In this document: one piece after another, positions 1 to 7,997 of the stretch | Position numbering within the stretch: the first letter of the stretch is position 1 | Layout of the letters: each line of letters starts with the position of its first letter | From: Chlamydiae bacterium Ga0074140 | GTDB taxonomy: Bacteria > Chlamydiota > Chlamydiia > Chlamydiales > Rhabdochlamydiaceae | DNA: 64,000 bases | Assembly: GCA_001464115.1 (NCBI GenBank) | Contig: LNES01000006.1 | Location: 248,001-312,000 of the forward strand | Direction of reading: 5' to 3' | Notes under the pieces: model-generated | Told to the model about the DNA's origin: nothing | Database searches by the model: none | Seen by the model: only the letters and a program-made list of their open reading frames with translations | Made by a program: the position numbers and the translations under genes

Positions 1-80
1 GGATTTAAGTTGGATAGGTTCACAGTTTCTCGCATGTTCTTTCAGCCAACTTTGGCCCTATTCGGGTTAAAACTATTCCG

Positions 81-109
81 TTGCTCTTTATGAACACCAC
101 CCCTAAACT
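81..109 (+). promoter_or_regulatory. weak candidate sigma-66/70-type promoter
   Basis: TTGCTC at 81-86 and TAAACT at 104-109 are separated by 17 bases and lie about 25 bases upstream of the first gene. Each hexamer matches the consensus only partly (three and four of six). This is a spacing-based guess with no supporting operator or terminator. Confidence 0.2.
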
Positions 110-133
110 CTAGTGCCTTAATTGAGATTTCCT

Positions 134-1993
134 ATGTCTGTACGTGCTGTTCAGCCTAAGTCGTTAAAACCATTTCTTTGCAGCAAACAGGGTCGCGCCC
201 TTGAGCGCCATCTGCAAGAGAAACTGGTCAATCGCTTCTGGATTTTAAAAGCTAGCGAAGTAGAGACCCCAGCAAAAGCTGCCTCCTATTTTCCCTATGA
301 ACCGAAGAGCAAAGCCATTGCAAGGATCGTTGACGAACAGTTCGCGCCAAAGACCGGCTTTACAGAGATTCCGTCAGGCAAGGGTCATAAACCGCGCTTC
401 CTAATCAATATTCCCGTTGCCCACCTTCCAGGAGAAACAGGGCACAAAAAAATCGACAAACTTGTTTCTCGATTACGCGATGAGGGCTATGGCGAGACCA
501 CAGCCAGTTCAAAACCTCAAGCTGCTAGAAAGCTCGCTGTTGTCATTGGCATCAATCAGATCGAATCGATCGACTCTGGGGTGAACCGGGAGTTTCGAAA
601 ATACATCAGAAAACTACCTTCCGTTGAGGGCATCGCCTATCGCGTCACAGGCTTTTTTTGGAAGCCAGAGTGGGAAGAGCACACCCGATGGAAAAAGATT
701 GCGGGCGTAAAGCAGGCTCTCAAAGAGAAGCCTAAACTCGCAAGCAGAATTTATCCTCTTGAGAAGGCCTTTTTGCTTTTTAAATGTTTAAATGCGGCAA
801 GAGCCGAAGAGGTTCGCAAAGAGCTAGAGGGTGATGTTACATCCGGGTTATCGGAGAGCTTAAAAACACAGATCCCTTTCCAAGGGATTCGCCAAGCGAT
901 TAAAACTTCTGATTTTACACTCTCTTTTGCGAAGGAATTTGCAAAGAAACCTGGAAATTCCCCCGTATTTTTCATGACGATGGATGCTGATTGCAAAAAG
1001 CTGCGCACCGGTGCAACTGGCTACTTTTCGCGCTATGAGGAGCTCATTGAAGAGTGCAGATCGAATCAAGGGTTTATTCCCAGTGTGATGAGTCTAGGGT
1101 ATCAACTCGATGCAAATGCCCTCCCTTTGCCCAAGCTTGCTGTCAAATGCGACATGGCCGTTCGAAAAGCGATGAACAGAAAAAAGCCTGGTACGATCTA
1201 TTTTCCTGAGCCGGGCACCGGCTATGACCTTTCTGTAAATGGTAAGCTCGTAAAAAATCTCAAAGCCTTCTCCTTTGTCGCGCAAGCGAGTGGTGATAAA
1301 AGCGCAGGCCTTGAATCGCGGCGCGCAATTAATAACGGAATACGGAAAGGATTTCTAGATCAAGAAAAGTTTGTATTTGATCCAAACGGAGCTCTCATTA
1401 CATCCACTCCTGCGAGGATGAAAACTAAAACAGCATTAAAGTATGAGACACTGACTGCTGCGAATCTCAAGGAAAAAAAGGTTTTAAAGGCTTTGAGAGC
1501 AATCTCTCAAGCGCACTTCGCTCCACTTTCGGGAGCACACTACATCTATGAAGGCCTTCCTCCTGAGGTCAAAAAAGGGGCGGGAGCGTACAGAAAAATT
1601 TCAGGTATCATATCAAAAGTCCTCGCCGTTTTCGATCCCATCAGCCTTCTTTTAAATTATGATGAAACACATAGCGGAAAGTTTGCAGAGTCTTTCGACA
1701 AAATTTTTGGGCTTTATAAGACCTACACAAAAGCGATTCTGGCGGGCGAAAGAGATGACCATGTTGTAAAAAGACGGGGAGTCACAAAGCTTCGCATTGA
1801 CGGTGACTTTGAAGATCTCGAAGAGATCGCCGATTTTGTGCAGGGTCGCTTCTCTCTCCTTCTCACCGCAAAGCAGCAGCTCACAGAAGCCAACTTCACC
1901 GAGGAGTGGGTCACGAAGGTGATCGATATTGCTCGCGCTTCTGGAAGAGCTCTCTTCAAAACTCTGAAGGAAGAAATGGACTCTCTTGACTAA
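134..1993 (+). CDS. hypothetical protein, 619 aa, unrecognised family
   Basis: I do not recognise this protein. It is long, basic and has no signal peptide or membrane segment, so it is probably cytoplasmic or a leaderless secreted effector. A hydrophobic strand followed by Met-Asp-Ala-Asp-Cys (coded near 980-994) resembles a DxD-type metal/nucleotide-sugar site of GT-A glycosyltransferases, but the rest does not let me call that family. ATG at 134 is preferred over the in-frame TTG at 122; neither has a clear ribosome-binding site. The stop overlaps by four bases the stop of the convergent small gene at 1990-2307. It is intact and has base composition like its neighbours. It could equally be a lineage-restricted chlamydial protein of unrelated fold. 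Confidence 0.75.
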   Translation: MSVRAVQPKSLKPFLCSKQGRALERHLQEKLVNRFWILKASEVETPAKAASYFPYEPKSKAIARIVDEQFAPKTGFTEIPSGKGHKPRFLINIPVAHLPGETGHKKIDKLVSRLRDEGYGETTASSKPQAARKLAVVIGINQIESIDSGVNREFRKYIRKLPSVEGIAYRVTGFFWKPEWEEHTRWKKIAGVKQALKEKPKLASRIYPLEKAFLLFKCLNAARAEEVRKELEGDVTSGLSESLKTQIPFQGIRQAIKTSDFTLSFAKEFAKKPGNSPVFFMTMDADCKKLRTGATGYFSRYEELIEECRSNQGFIPSVMSLGYQLDANALPLPKLAVKCDMAVRKAMNRKKPGTIYFPEPGTGYDLSVNGKLVKNLKAFSFVAQASGDKSAGLESRRAINNGIRKGFLDQEKFVFDPNGALITSTPARMKTKTALKYETLTAANLKEKKVLKALRAISQAHFAPLSGAHYIYEGLPPEVKKGAGAYRKISGIISKVLAVFDPISLLLNYDETHSGKFAESFDKIFGLYKTYTKAILAGERDDHVVKRRGVTKLRIDGDFEDLEEIADFVQGRFSLLLTAKQQLTEANFTEEWVTKVIDIARASGRALFKTLKEEMDSLD

Positions 1994-2307
1994 CGCACCG
2001 GCTGTCCGCTCACCTTCGCAACAGCAGCATCTGGATCCATCTGATTGTTATCTGCGTAATCCATCGCTCTCTGTTTTTCTGCAGCAGAAAAGTCATTAAA
2101 CACTTTGAAACTCTGAGTGGAGAGAAGCGTTCCAAAGATATACTCGTTATCTTCTGTATTCTCTTTGATGCACCGTCTCATTGTTTTTCCTTCCTGCTTA
2201 CAACGAGCTGAATCCATCGGCTTTCTCGTCCAAGCTGAAAGCTCCGCATCTAGGCAGATGCCCGCAACAAAGGCCAAAAGTGCAAATGCAGTAGTTTTTC
2301 TGAGCAT
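1990..2307 (-). CDS. small secreted protein, 105 aa, unknown function
   Basis: The preferred start (ATG at 2307) gives MLRKTTAFALLAFVAGICL, a typical basic-hydrophobic signal peptide; a longer reading from 2340 would bury it. No lipobox is obvious because the Cys follows GI rather than a small residue pair, although lipidation cannot be excluded. The mature part is about 85 residues, rich in Lys, Arg and Asp with two more Cys residues spaced by about eight, and could be a periplasmic or exported protein. It ends convergently with the gene at 134-1993, sharing four bases. It is followed upstream on the same strand by proS, about 66 bases away. No family is recognised. Confidence 0.6.
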   Translation of the reverse strand: MLRKTTAFALLAFVAGICLDAELSAWTRKPMDSARCKQEGKTMRRCIKENTEDNEYIFGTLLSTQSFKVFNDFSAAEKQRAMDYADNNQMDPDAAVAKVSGQPVR

Positions 2308-2373
2308 ACAATCCTCCATTAAGGCTTTTCTTTGATGCATGCTCTAAAAAAGGTTTTATTTCAAGACGTGAAC

Positions 2374-3894
2374 TTAATAGGATTTTGCGAAGATCACGCG
2401 CCTTGCGCTCTTCTTACCTGTGAAAGGACAGGTTCCTTCTTCTTGTTCGCCATCGAGAGGGATGCAGCGGATGGTGACACCAAGATCTGCTTGTACTTGA
2501 TCTTCAACGCTTCTGTCGCCACACCAATGAGTGTAGGCAAAACCGCCATGAATCTCTGGCTTTTCAGCGTTTTTGGGCGTGAAGAAGGCGTAGAACTCCT
2601 CTTTCGAATCGATCTTTTTGACATGCTGATCACGGAATTTTTTTGCGCGTACAAAAAGGCCAGTTTGAATCTCATCGAGAATATTTGTGACACTGGATAC
2701 GAGCGCTTGACGACTGAGTTGTTGTGTCTCTCGAGGTGCTCGATCGCGGCGGGCAACAGTAACATTCCCTGCAGCCATATCACGTGGACCGATTTCTAGA
2801 CGAAGAGGAACACCCTTCTTTACCCACGACCAGAGCTTGTCCCCTCCTCCCATTTCGCGTTCGTCTACAAAAACTGAGAGAGGTCTTCCATCATAAAGAA
2901 CATGTCGGAGTTCCCCAGCAAGGCTGTGGCAGTAGCCCATCACCTCTTTTCTGGTCTCCTCTTTGTGGATGACGGGAAGGATAACGATCTGCGACAAAGC
3001 GATCTTTGGAGGAAGAATGAGTCCATCATCGTCGCTGTGTGTCATGACAAGCGCACCGATCATGCGTGTTGTCATGCCCCATGAGGTTGTCCAAACAAAC
3101 TGCTCACCACCTTGTGCATCGCGGAATTTAATATTGGAACCTTTTGCAAAGTTCTGTCCCAAGAAGTGTGAGGTACCGCCTTGAAGAGCTTTCCGATCTT
3201 GCATCATCATCTCGATTGTGTAAGTGGAAACAGCTCCAGGAAACCGCTCTTTTTCGGTCTTTTCTCCTTTAATAACAGGAATCGCGAGTGTTTTCTCTGC
3301 AAACTCTGTGTAGGTATTCAGCATCCGCATCGTTTCTTCGAGCGCCTCTTCTTTTGTCGCGTGGGCAGTGTGGCCTTCTTGCCACAAAAACTCAGCAGTG
3401 CGCAGGAAAAGACGTGTGCGCATCTCCCAGCGGACGACGTTTGCCCACTGGTTGATGAGAAGCGGAAGATCTCGATAAGAGGTCACCCACTTGGAAAACA
3501 TTTCGCCAATAATTGTTTCTGATGTGGGACGCACGACGAGCGGTTCTTCGAGTTCGCCGGCGGGAACCAGCTCTCCTTTAGAGTTCTTCTCGAGGCGATG
3601 GTGAGTGACGACCGCACACTCTTTTGCAAAGCCTTCTACGTGTTCAGCCTCTTTTTGCAAAAAACTCAGCGGAATAAAAAGTGGAAAATAGGCGTTCTGG
3701 TGGCCAGTGGCTTTAAACATCCCGTCGAGAATGCGCTGGATGTTTTCCCAAATCCCATACCCCCAGGGTTTAATCACCATGCAGCCGCGGACGGGCGAGT
3801 GCTCAGCGAGATCCGCGGCGCGAATCACCTGCTGATACCACTCAGAATAGTTCTCTTCACGTGTGGGTTCAATGGCACTTTTTTTGTTTTTCAT
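2374..3894 (-). CDS. proS: prolyl-tRNA synthetase, archaeal/eukaryal type (ProS type 3)
   Basis: This class II synthetase (506 aa) charges tRNA-Pro with proline. Motif 2 and active-site elements are visible: RPTSETIIG, RWEMRTRLFLRTAEFLWQEGH and the late GTSHFLGQNFAKGSNIKF, followed by a His-rich anticodon-binding domain and a C-terminal zinc-binding-like extension ending KSARRVIFAKSY. That C-terminal tail and the absence of the INS editing insertion define the shorter archaeal/eukaryal form rather than the ~570-aa bacterial form. The start overlaps the stop of the lipoate ligase-like gene by four bases (ATGA), so the two are probably cotranscribed. The type of enzyme is clear; whether it was acquired by transfer is inference. 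Confidence 0.96.
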   Translation of the reverse strand: MKNKKSAIEPTREENYSEWYQQVIRAADLAEHSPVRGCMVIKPWGYGIWENIQRILDGMFKATGHQNAYFPLFIPLSFLQKEAEHVEGFAKECAVVTHHRLEKNSKGELVPAGELEEPLVVRPTSETIIGEMFSKWVTSYRDLPLLINQWANVVRWEMRTRLFLRTAEFLWQEGHTAHATKEEALEETMRMLNTYTEFAEKTLAIPVIKGEKTEKERFPGAVSTYTIEMMMQDRKALQGGTSHFLGQNFAKGSNIKFRDAQGGEQFVWTTSWGMTTRMIGALVMTHSDDDGLILPPKIALSQIVILPVIHKEETRKEVMGYCHSLAGELRHVLYDGRPLSVFVDEREMGGGDKLWSWVKKGVPLRLEIGPRDMAAGNVTVARRDRAPRETQQLSRQALVSSVTNILDEIQTGLFVRAKKFRDQHVKKIDSKEEFYAFFTPKNAEKPEIHGGFAYTHWCGDRSVEDQVQADLGVTIRCIPLDGEQEEGTCPFTGKKSARRVIFAKSY

Positions 3895-4637
3895 GATGGA
3901 GAAGATAGCATGTTAAGGCTGTTTTGGGAGAGAGTTTTCTGCAAAAGACGGCGAAGATCCTCTTTTGCTTTTTCGATCTCAGGAAGGGGTGCCTTGCTGC
4001 CAAGAAGCGGCATGGTGTGATCCAGAATCGCCTCTGCCACGCGATTTCCAGGAAGGAGAAGGGCTGATAGATCCTCTTCTGGTGGCATAACAAGAGCTAT
4101 TGTTCCCTGATGCAAAAATCCCTGCTTTCGTTTTCGCTGCGCTGCTCCCGCGATCTTGCGCCCTCTTAGTACTACATCATACTTTGTCGGTTTCGCCATG
4201 CAAAAGTTCATGCACTTTTCATCTAATGCGGGTGCATCCTGCGGGATCAACTCCCAACCGCCACGCGCACCCAGAAACTCTTCCACAGCTTCCAGAACCG
4301 CACGATTAATAAAGGAGTAGTTGTTGAGGGGGTTGTGTGAAAAAAAAGGGGCGGATGAGGGCACAAGTACTGAAAAAGCAAAGTCCCAAAGGTGAAAAAC
4401 TACACCGCCTCCGGTTGGGCGTCTCGCGAGGTCGATCCCTCTCTGTTGAATTGTACGGAGATTAAGTAGTTTTTCTGGGTCGATAAAGTAGCCGTAGCTG
4501 ATGCTTGGCTTCTCCCACTCATAGAAATGGATAATAGGATCGCTCCCGAGCTCTTCGAGGAGCTTAGCGTCGAGCTCCATATTCTTTTCGGCGGAAGCTT
4601 TCCCGGTATTTAAAACTTGCCAATTCACGCCTTGCAC
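3891..4637 (-). CDS. lipoate-protein ligase A / octanoyltransferase family protein
   Basis: 248 aa with the biotin/lipoate ligase fold. The signature RRPTGGGVVFH is near residue 72, and a later Lys in KYDVVLRGRKIAGAAQRKRKQGFLHQG corresponds to the substrate-contacting K-x-GS/A-A-Q segment. Members attach lipoyl or octanoyl groups to the E2 subunits of 2-oxoacid dehydrogenases or to GcvH; scavenging ligase versus LipM-type transferase cannot be decided by eye. C. trachomatis carries a lipoate ligase-like gene (CT285, from memory) next to clpC, as here. It overlaps proS by four bases downstream and the DUF1653 gene by 13 bases upstream, which suggests one operon running leftward from 4855. Confidence 0.88.
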   Translation of the reverse strand: MQGVNWQVLNTGKASAEKNMELDAKLLEELGSDPIIHFYEWEKPSISYGYFIDPEKLLNLRTIQQRGIDLARRPTGGGVVFHLWDFAFSVLVPSSAPFFSHNPLNNYSFINRAVLEAVEEFLGARGGWELIPQDAPALDEKCMNFCMAKPTKYDVVLRGRKIAGAAQRKRKQGFLHQGTIALVMPPEEDLSALLLPGNRVAEAILDHTMPLLGSKAPLPEIEKAKEDLRRLLQKTLSQNSLNMLSSPS

Positions 4638-4855
4638 CGTTCAAATCTAGGTAAAACCCTACCCTCATACTCCACATTTTCAAAAAACATTTTCATAGGC
4701 CGCACCCAAACAGGTTTGTCCCCAAATGTCTCACACCGATACTGCCCTTCGTAGACAACATAGGACTCCAAGTCCTCACTGTGCTTGCCTAAGGCCAAAA
4801 TCTTATACTTTTTGCCCTTATAATGCTGGTAGAGATCCCCGACTTTTAGCTCCAT
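4625..4855 (-). CDS. DUF1653 family small protein, 76 aa
   Basis: The start at ATG 4855 (MELKVGDLYQHYKGKKYKIL) is chosen because the family begins with exactly this pattern: a short beta-rich domain with YxHYKG, then AxHSE, LxxYVVYEGxY and a terminal PRFE. Proteins of this family are often stand-alone, and their biochemical role is not established. The upstream extension to 4945 lacks conservation and runs through the promoter space of clpC. Its end overlaps the start of the lipoate ligase-like gene by 13 bases, so it probably leads the leftward operon with that gene and proS. It is divergent from clpC. Confidence 0.8.
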   Translation of the reverse strand: MELKVGDLYQHYKGKKYKILALGKHSEDLESYVVYEGQYRCETFGDKPVWVRPMKMFFENVEYEGRVLPRFERCKA

Positions 4856-4962
4856 AAAAAGTCCCTGTTTTAAAAAAATTTGTACGCTATCTATATATCG
4901 TAGCCAAAAAGGGTATAGTCGACTAGGATAAAGATTACCGGTCAAAAAAATTCAGGTGGGTT

Positions 4963-7515
4963 ATGTTCGATAAATTCACGAATCGAGCGAAACAGGTTAT
5001 CAAGCTAGCCAAAAAAGAGGCTCAGCGGCTCAATCACAACTATCTTGGAACAGAGCACGTGCTCCTCGGCCTTTTGAAACTCGGCCAAGGGATTGCCGTC
5101 AACGTTCTGCGCAACTTCAATCTCGACTACGATACGGTACGCGCTGAGGTCGAACGTCTTGTCGGGTTTGGTCCAGAAATTCAAGTCTATGGTGATCCTG
5201 CCCTCACCGGAAAGGTAAAGAAGGTCTTCGAGTTTGCAAACGAAGAGGCCGCAGCTCTCAACCATAACTATGTGGGAACAGAGCATCTTCTTCTCGCGCT
5301 TCTCCGCCAAACAGATGGCGTGGCTGCACAGGTTCTCGAAAATCTCAATGTCAGCCTGAAAGATGTGCGCAAAGAGGTCTTGAAAGAGCTCGAAACTTTC
5401 AATCTTCAACTCCCTCCTATGGGAATGTCTGGAGCCACCCCTCCACCAGGCGCTGCAGGAAAGCCACAAGAACGCGCTGGTGCGGCTCCCATTGCAGAAA
5501 AAACGCCTGCACTTAAGGCTTATGGTCATGACCTAACCGAACTCTGCCGCGAAGGCAAGCTCGACCCGGTCATCGGTAGAAAAGAGGAGGTCGAAAGACT
5601 AATTCTGATTCTCTGCCGACGCCGCAAAAACAATCCGGTGCTCATCGGGGAGGCGGGCGTTGGAAAAACAGCGATCGTCGAAGGCCTTGCGCACGCGATT
5701 GTGAAAGGCGAAGTACCTGACAATCTCTCTAAAAAGCGACTCATCTCTCTCGATCTTACGCTCATGATTGCCGGTACAAAATACCGCGGTCAGTTTGAAG
5801 AGCGCATCAAAGCGGTTATGGATGAGATCAAGAAGAATGGAAATATCCTGCTCTTCATCGACGAGCTTCACACAATTGTTGGCGCCGGTGCGGCAGAGGG
5901 TGCGATCGACGCTTCTAACATTCTCAAACCCGCTCTTTCACGCGGAGAGATCCAGTGTATTGGAGCCACGACGCTCGATGAGTATCGCAAACATATCGAA
6001 AAGGATGCCGCTCTCGAAAGACGTTTCCAAAAGATCCTCGTCGCTCCTCCTTCTATTGATGAGACGACGCAGATCCTCATGGGTCTGAAGCCAAAATACG
6101 AGGAGCACCACAAGTGCATCTATACCGAGTCGGCAATCAAATCTGCTGTTGTCCTCTCTGATCGTTATCTGACAGGAAGATTTCTGCCCGATAAGGCGAT
6201 CGATCTTCTCGACGAAGCAGGTGCAAAGGCGCGCATTGCCATGATGCATCAACCTCAAGACATTACCAAGTTCGAAGCAGAGATCGAAGAAGTCCGCGTC
6301 GGAAAAGAAGAGGCGATCAGCAAGCAGGAGTATGAGAAAGCGGCGAAAATGCGCGATAAAGAGAAGACTCTGCGCGATCGCCTGCAACAGATCCGGACCG
6401 AGTGGGAGAGCAAGAAAGAGGAGCACCAGGTCATCGTCGACGAGGAGGAGGTTGCTGCGATCGTCGCGAAACAAACCGGGATCCCCATCACGCGTCTCAC
6501 CGAGGGTGAAACAGAGAAAGTTCTCAAAATGGAAGAGGCCCTCAAGGGTAATATCATCGGTCAGGATGAAGCTGTCAGCGTTGTGTGCCGGGCCATCCGC
6601 CGCAGTCGCGCGGACATCAAAGATCCTAATCGTCCGATCGGCGCATTCCTCTTCTTGGGTCCCACGGGTGTGGGTAAAACCCTCCTCGCTAAACAGCTCG
6701 CGATCAATATGTTTGGCGGAGAGGATGCTCTCATCCAAGTCGACATGTCTGAATACATGGAGAAGTTTGCCGTCTCGCGTATGACCGGTTCTCCTCCAGG
6801 TTATGTCGGGCATGAAGAGGGTGGTCAGCTTACCGAACAGGTTCGTCAAAGACCCTACTCTGTTGTTCTCTTCGACGAAGTTGAAAAGGCGCACCCTGAC
6901 GTGATGAACCTTCTTCTACAGATTCTAGAAGAGGGCCGCCTCACCGACTCTGTCGGCCGCAAAGTCGACTTCCGCAATACAATCATCATCATGACCTCGA
7001 ATTTGGGCGCCGATCTCATTCGCCGCTCGAGCGAGGTAGGTTTTGCAGCGACAGAGGGGATGCCCGACTTTAAATCGATGCAAGAAAAGATCGAAGGTTC
7101 TGTCCGCAAGGGGTTCAAACCAGAGTTCATTAACCGTCTCGACGGAATTGTGATCTTTAGACCTCTCGATCGCTCACACCTTCTTCGCGTCATCGATCTT
7201 GAAGTTAAGAAACTTCAAGCACGACTCGCGCGCAAAAACGTCTTCCTCTCTCTCGATGAGAAAGCTAAAGAGCTCCTCGTTAACAAGGGGTTCCAACCCG
7301 AGATGGGAGCAAGACCTCTGCGCCGTGTGATCGAACAAGATCTCGAAGATCCTCTCGCAGAAAAGCTTCTGCTCAACCCTGGTAAAGGCGGCAGTTGGAT
7401 GGTAACGGTGGAGGGAGATAAGTTTCTCTTCGTCGATCAAGGGGTGGTGACAAAAGATGCAAAGAACAACTTTGCTGTTGCGACTCCACAAAATGGAGAA
7501 ATAAAGACTAAATAA
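4963..7515 (+). CDS. clpC: ATP-dependent Clp protease ATPase subunit ClpC
   Basis: 850-aa class I Clp/Hsp100 unfoldase that feeds substrates to the ClpP protease. Domains in order: two Clp-N repeats (about 1-150), a Pro/Ala linker, AAA-1 with Walker A GEAGVGKT and sensor/Walker [10 protein letters not shown], a UVR motif segment (about 425-465) typical of ClpC, AAA-2 with GPTGVGKT and [14 protein letters not shown], and a C-terminal D2-small domain. ATG at 4963 follows AGGTGGG. Chlamydiae encode clpC at this locus beside mnmA (CT286/CT287 order from memory). A DoxX-like gene starts 19 bases downstream and is probably cotranscribed. The ORF is full length with no disruption. Confidence 0.97.
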   Translation: MFDKFTNRAKQVIKLAKKEAQRLNHNYLGTEHVLLGLLKLGQGIAVNVLRNFNLDYDTVRAEVERLVGFGPEIQVYGDPALTGKVKKVFEFANEEAAALNHNYVGTEHLLLALLRQTDGVAAQVLENLNVSLKDVRKEVLKELETFNLQLPPMGMSGATPPPGAAGKPQERAGAAPIAEKTPALKAYGHDLTELCREGKLDPVIGRKEEVERLILILCRRRKNNPVLIGEAGVGKTAIVEGLAHAIVKGEVPDNLSKKRLISLDLTLMIAGTKYRGQFEERIKAVMDEIKKNGNILLFIDELHTIVGAGAAEGAIDASNILKPALSRGEIQCIGATTLDEYRKHIEKDAALERRFQKILVAPPSIDETTQILMGLKPKYEEHHKCIYTESAIKSAVVLSDRYLTGRFLPDKAIDLLDEAGAKARIAMMHQPQDITKFEAEIEEVRVGKEEAISKQEYEKAAKMRDKEKTLRDRLQQIRTEWESKKEEHQVIVDEEEVAAIVAKQTGIPITRLTEGETEKVLKMEEALKGNIIGQDEAVSVVCRAIRRSRADIKDPNRPIGAFLFLGPTGVGKTLLAKQLAINMFGGEDALIQVDMSEYMEKFAVSRMTGSPPGYVGHEEGGQLTEQVRQRPYSVVLFDEVEKAHPDVMNLLLQILEEGRLTDSVGRKVDFRNTIIIMTSNLGADLIRRSSEVGFAATEGMPDFKSMQEKIEGSVRKGFKPEFINRLDGIVIFRPLDRSHLLRVIDLEVKKLQARLARKNVFLSLDEKAKELLVNKGFQPEMGARPLRRVIEQDLEDPLAEKLLLNPGKGGSWMVTVEGDKFLFVDQGVVTKDAKNNFAVATPQNGEIKTK

Positions 7516-7534
7516 GGAAAGGAGAGTTTTGGTT

Positions 7535-7948
7535 ATGACACATAAGCATGAATCTCACCCACCACGCTCAGGGCCGAGCTATCAGGCATATCAGATTCTT
7601 CACTTCGCCTTCGCACTTGCACCCCTCATCGCGGGATTTGACAAGTTCTTCAATCTGATGACCAATTGGGAGAAGTACCTCTCCGTCCCTTTTGATATTC
7701 TCGGAAACTCACATGCCACCATGATCGCTGTGGGGGTGATCGAGATCATTGCCGGTCTTGGTGTCTGGCTAAGACCCAAAATCTTCTCCTACATCGTTGC
7801 CCTTTGGCTCCTCGGCATCATCATTAATATATATACGCTCGGCAACTTTTATGACGTCGCCCTGCGCGACTTTGGACTCATGCTCGGTGCGATCGCCCTC
7901 GGCCGCCTCAGTTCCGTCTACTGCTGGAAAGAGCGCGCTCGCCGCTAA
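7535..7948 (+). CDS. DoxX-like integral membrane protein
   Basis: About 137 aa with four predicted membrane spans (around residues 22-40, 60-82, 86-106 and 112-130), spaced as in the DoxX/DUF4267-type small membrane proteins. Functions in that superfamily are diverse (quinone-linked redox or transport), so no reaction is assigned. AAGGAG at 7518-7523 lies 5 bases before an in-frame TTG (7529) and 11 before ATG (7535); I list the ATG, but the TTG is a real alternative. It starts just behind clpC and ends at a strong bidirectional-looking terminator hairpin, so clpC and this gene form one unit. Confidence 0.7.
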   Translation: MTHKHESHPPRSGPSYQAYQILHFAFALAPLIAGFDKFFNLMTNWEKYLSVPFDILGNSHATMIAVGVIEIIAGLGVWLRPKIFSYIVALWLLGIIINIYTLGNFYDVALRDFGLMLGAIALGRLSSVYCWKERARR

Positions 7949-7960
7949 AAACAAAGATTC

Positions 7961-7996
7961 AGCGCAAGATCTGAATAATCTTGCGCTGCGTTCTTT
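7961..7996. terminator. Rho-independent terminator between converging genes
   Basis: AGCGCAAGAT (7961-7970) pairs perfectly with ATCTTGCGCT (7978-7987) around a 7-base loop and is followed by GCGTTCTTTTTTAA. It ends the clpC/DoxX-like transcript on the plus strand. The stretch before it is A-rich (AAAAACAAAG), so it may also terminate the leftward P-type ATPase transcript. Confidence 0.85.
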
Positions 7997-7997
7997 T

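Noticed and set aside
2332..2799. 155-codon plus-strand frame across the end of proS
   Set aside because: It overlaps the well-supported proS reading, and its translation matches nothing recognisable.
5938..6894. 318-codon open frame antisense to clpC
   Set aside because: It lies entirely inside clpC, its translation has no recognisable domain and its length follows from the codon bias of the sense gene.
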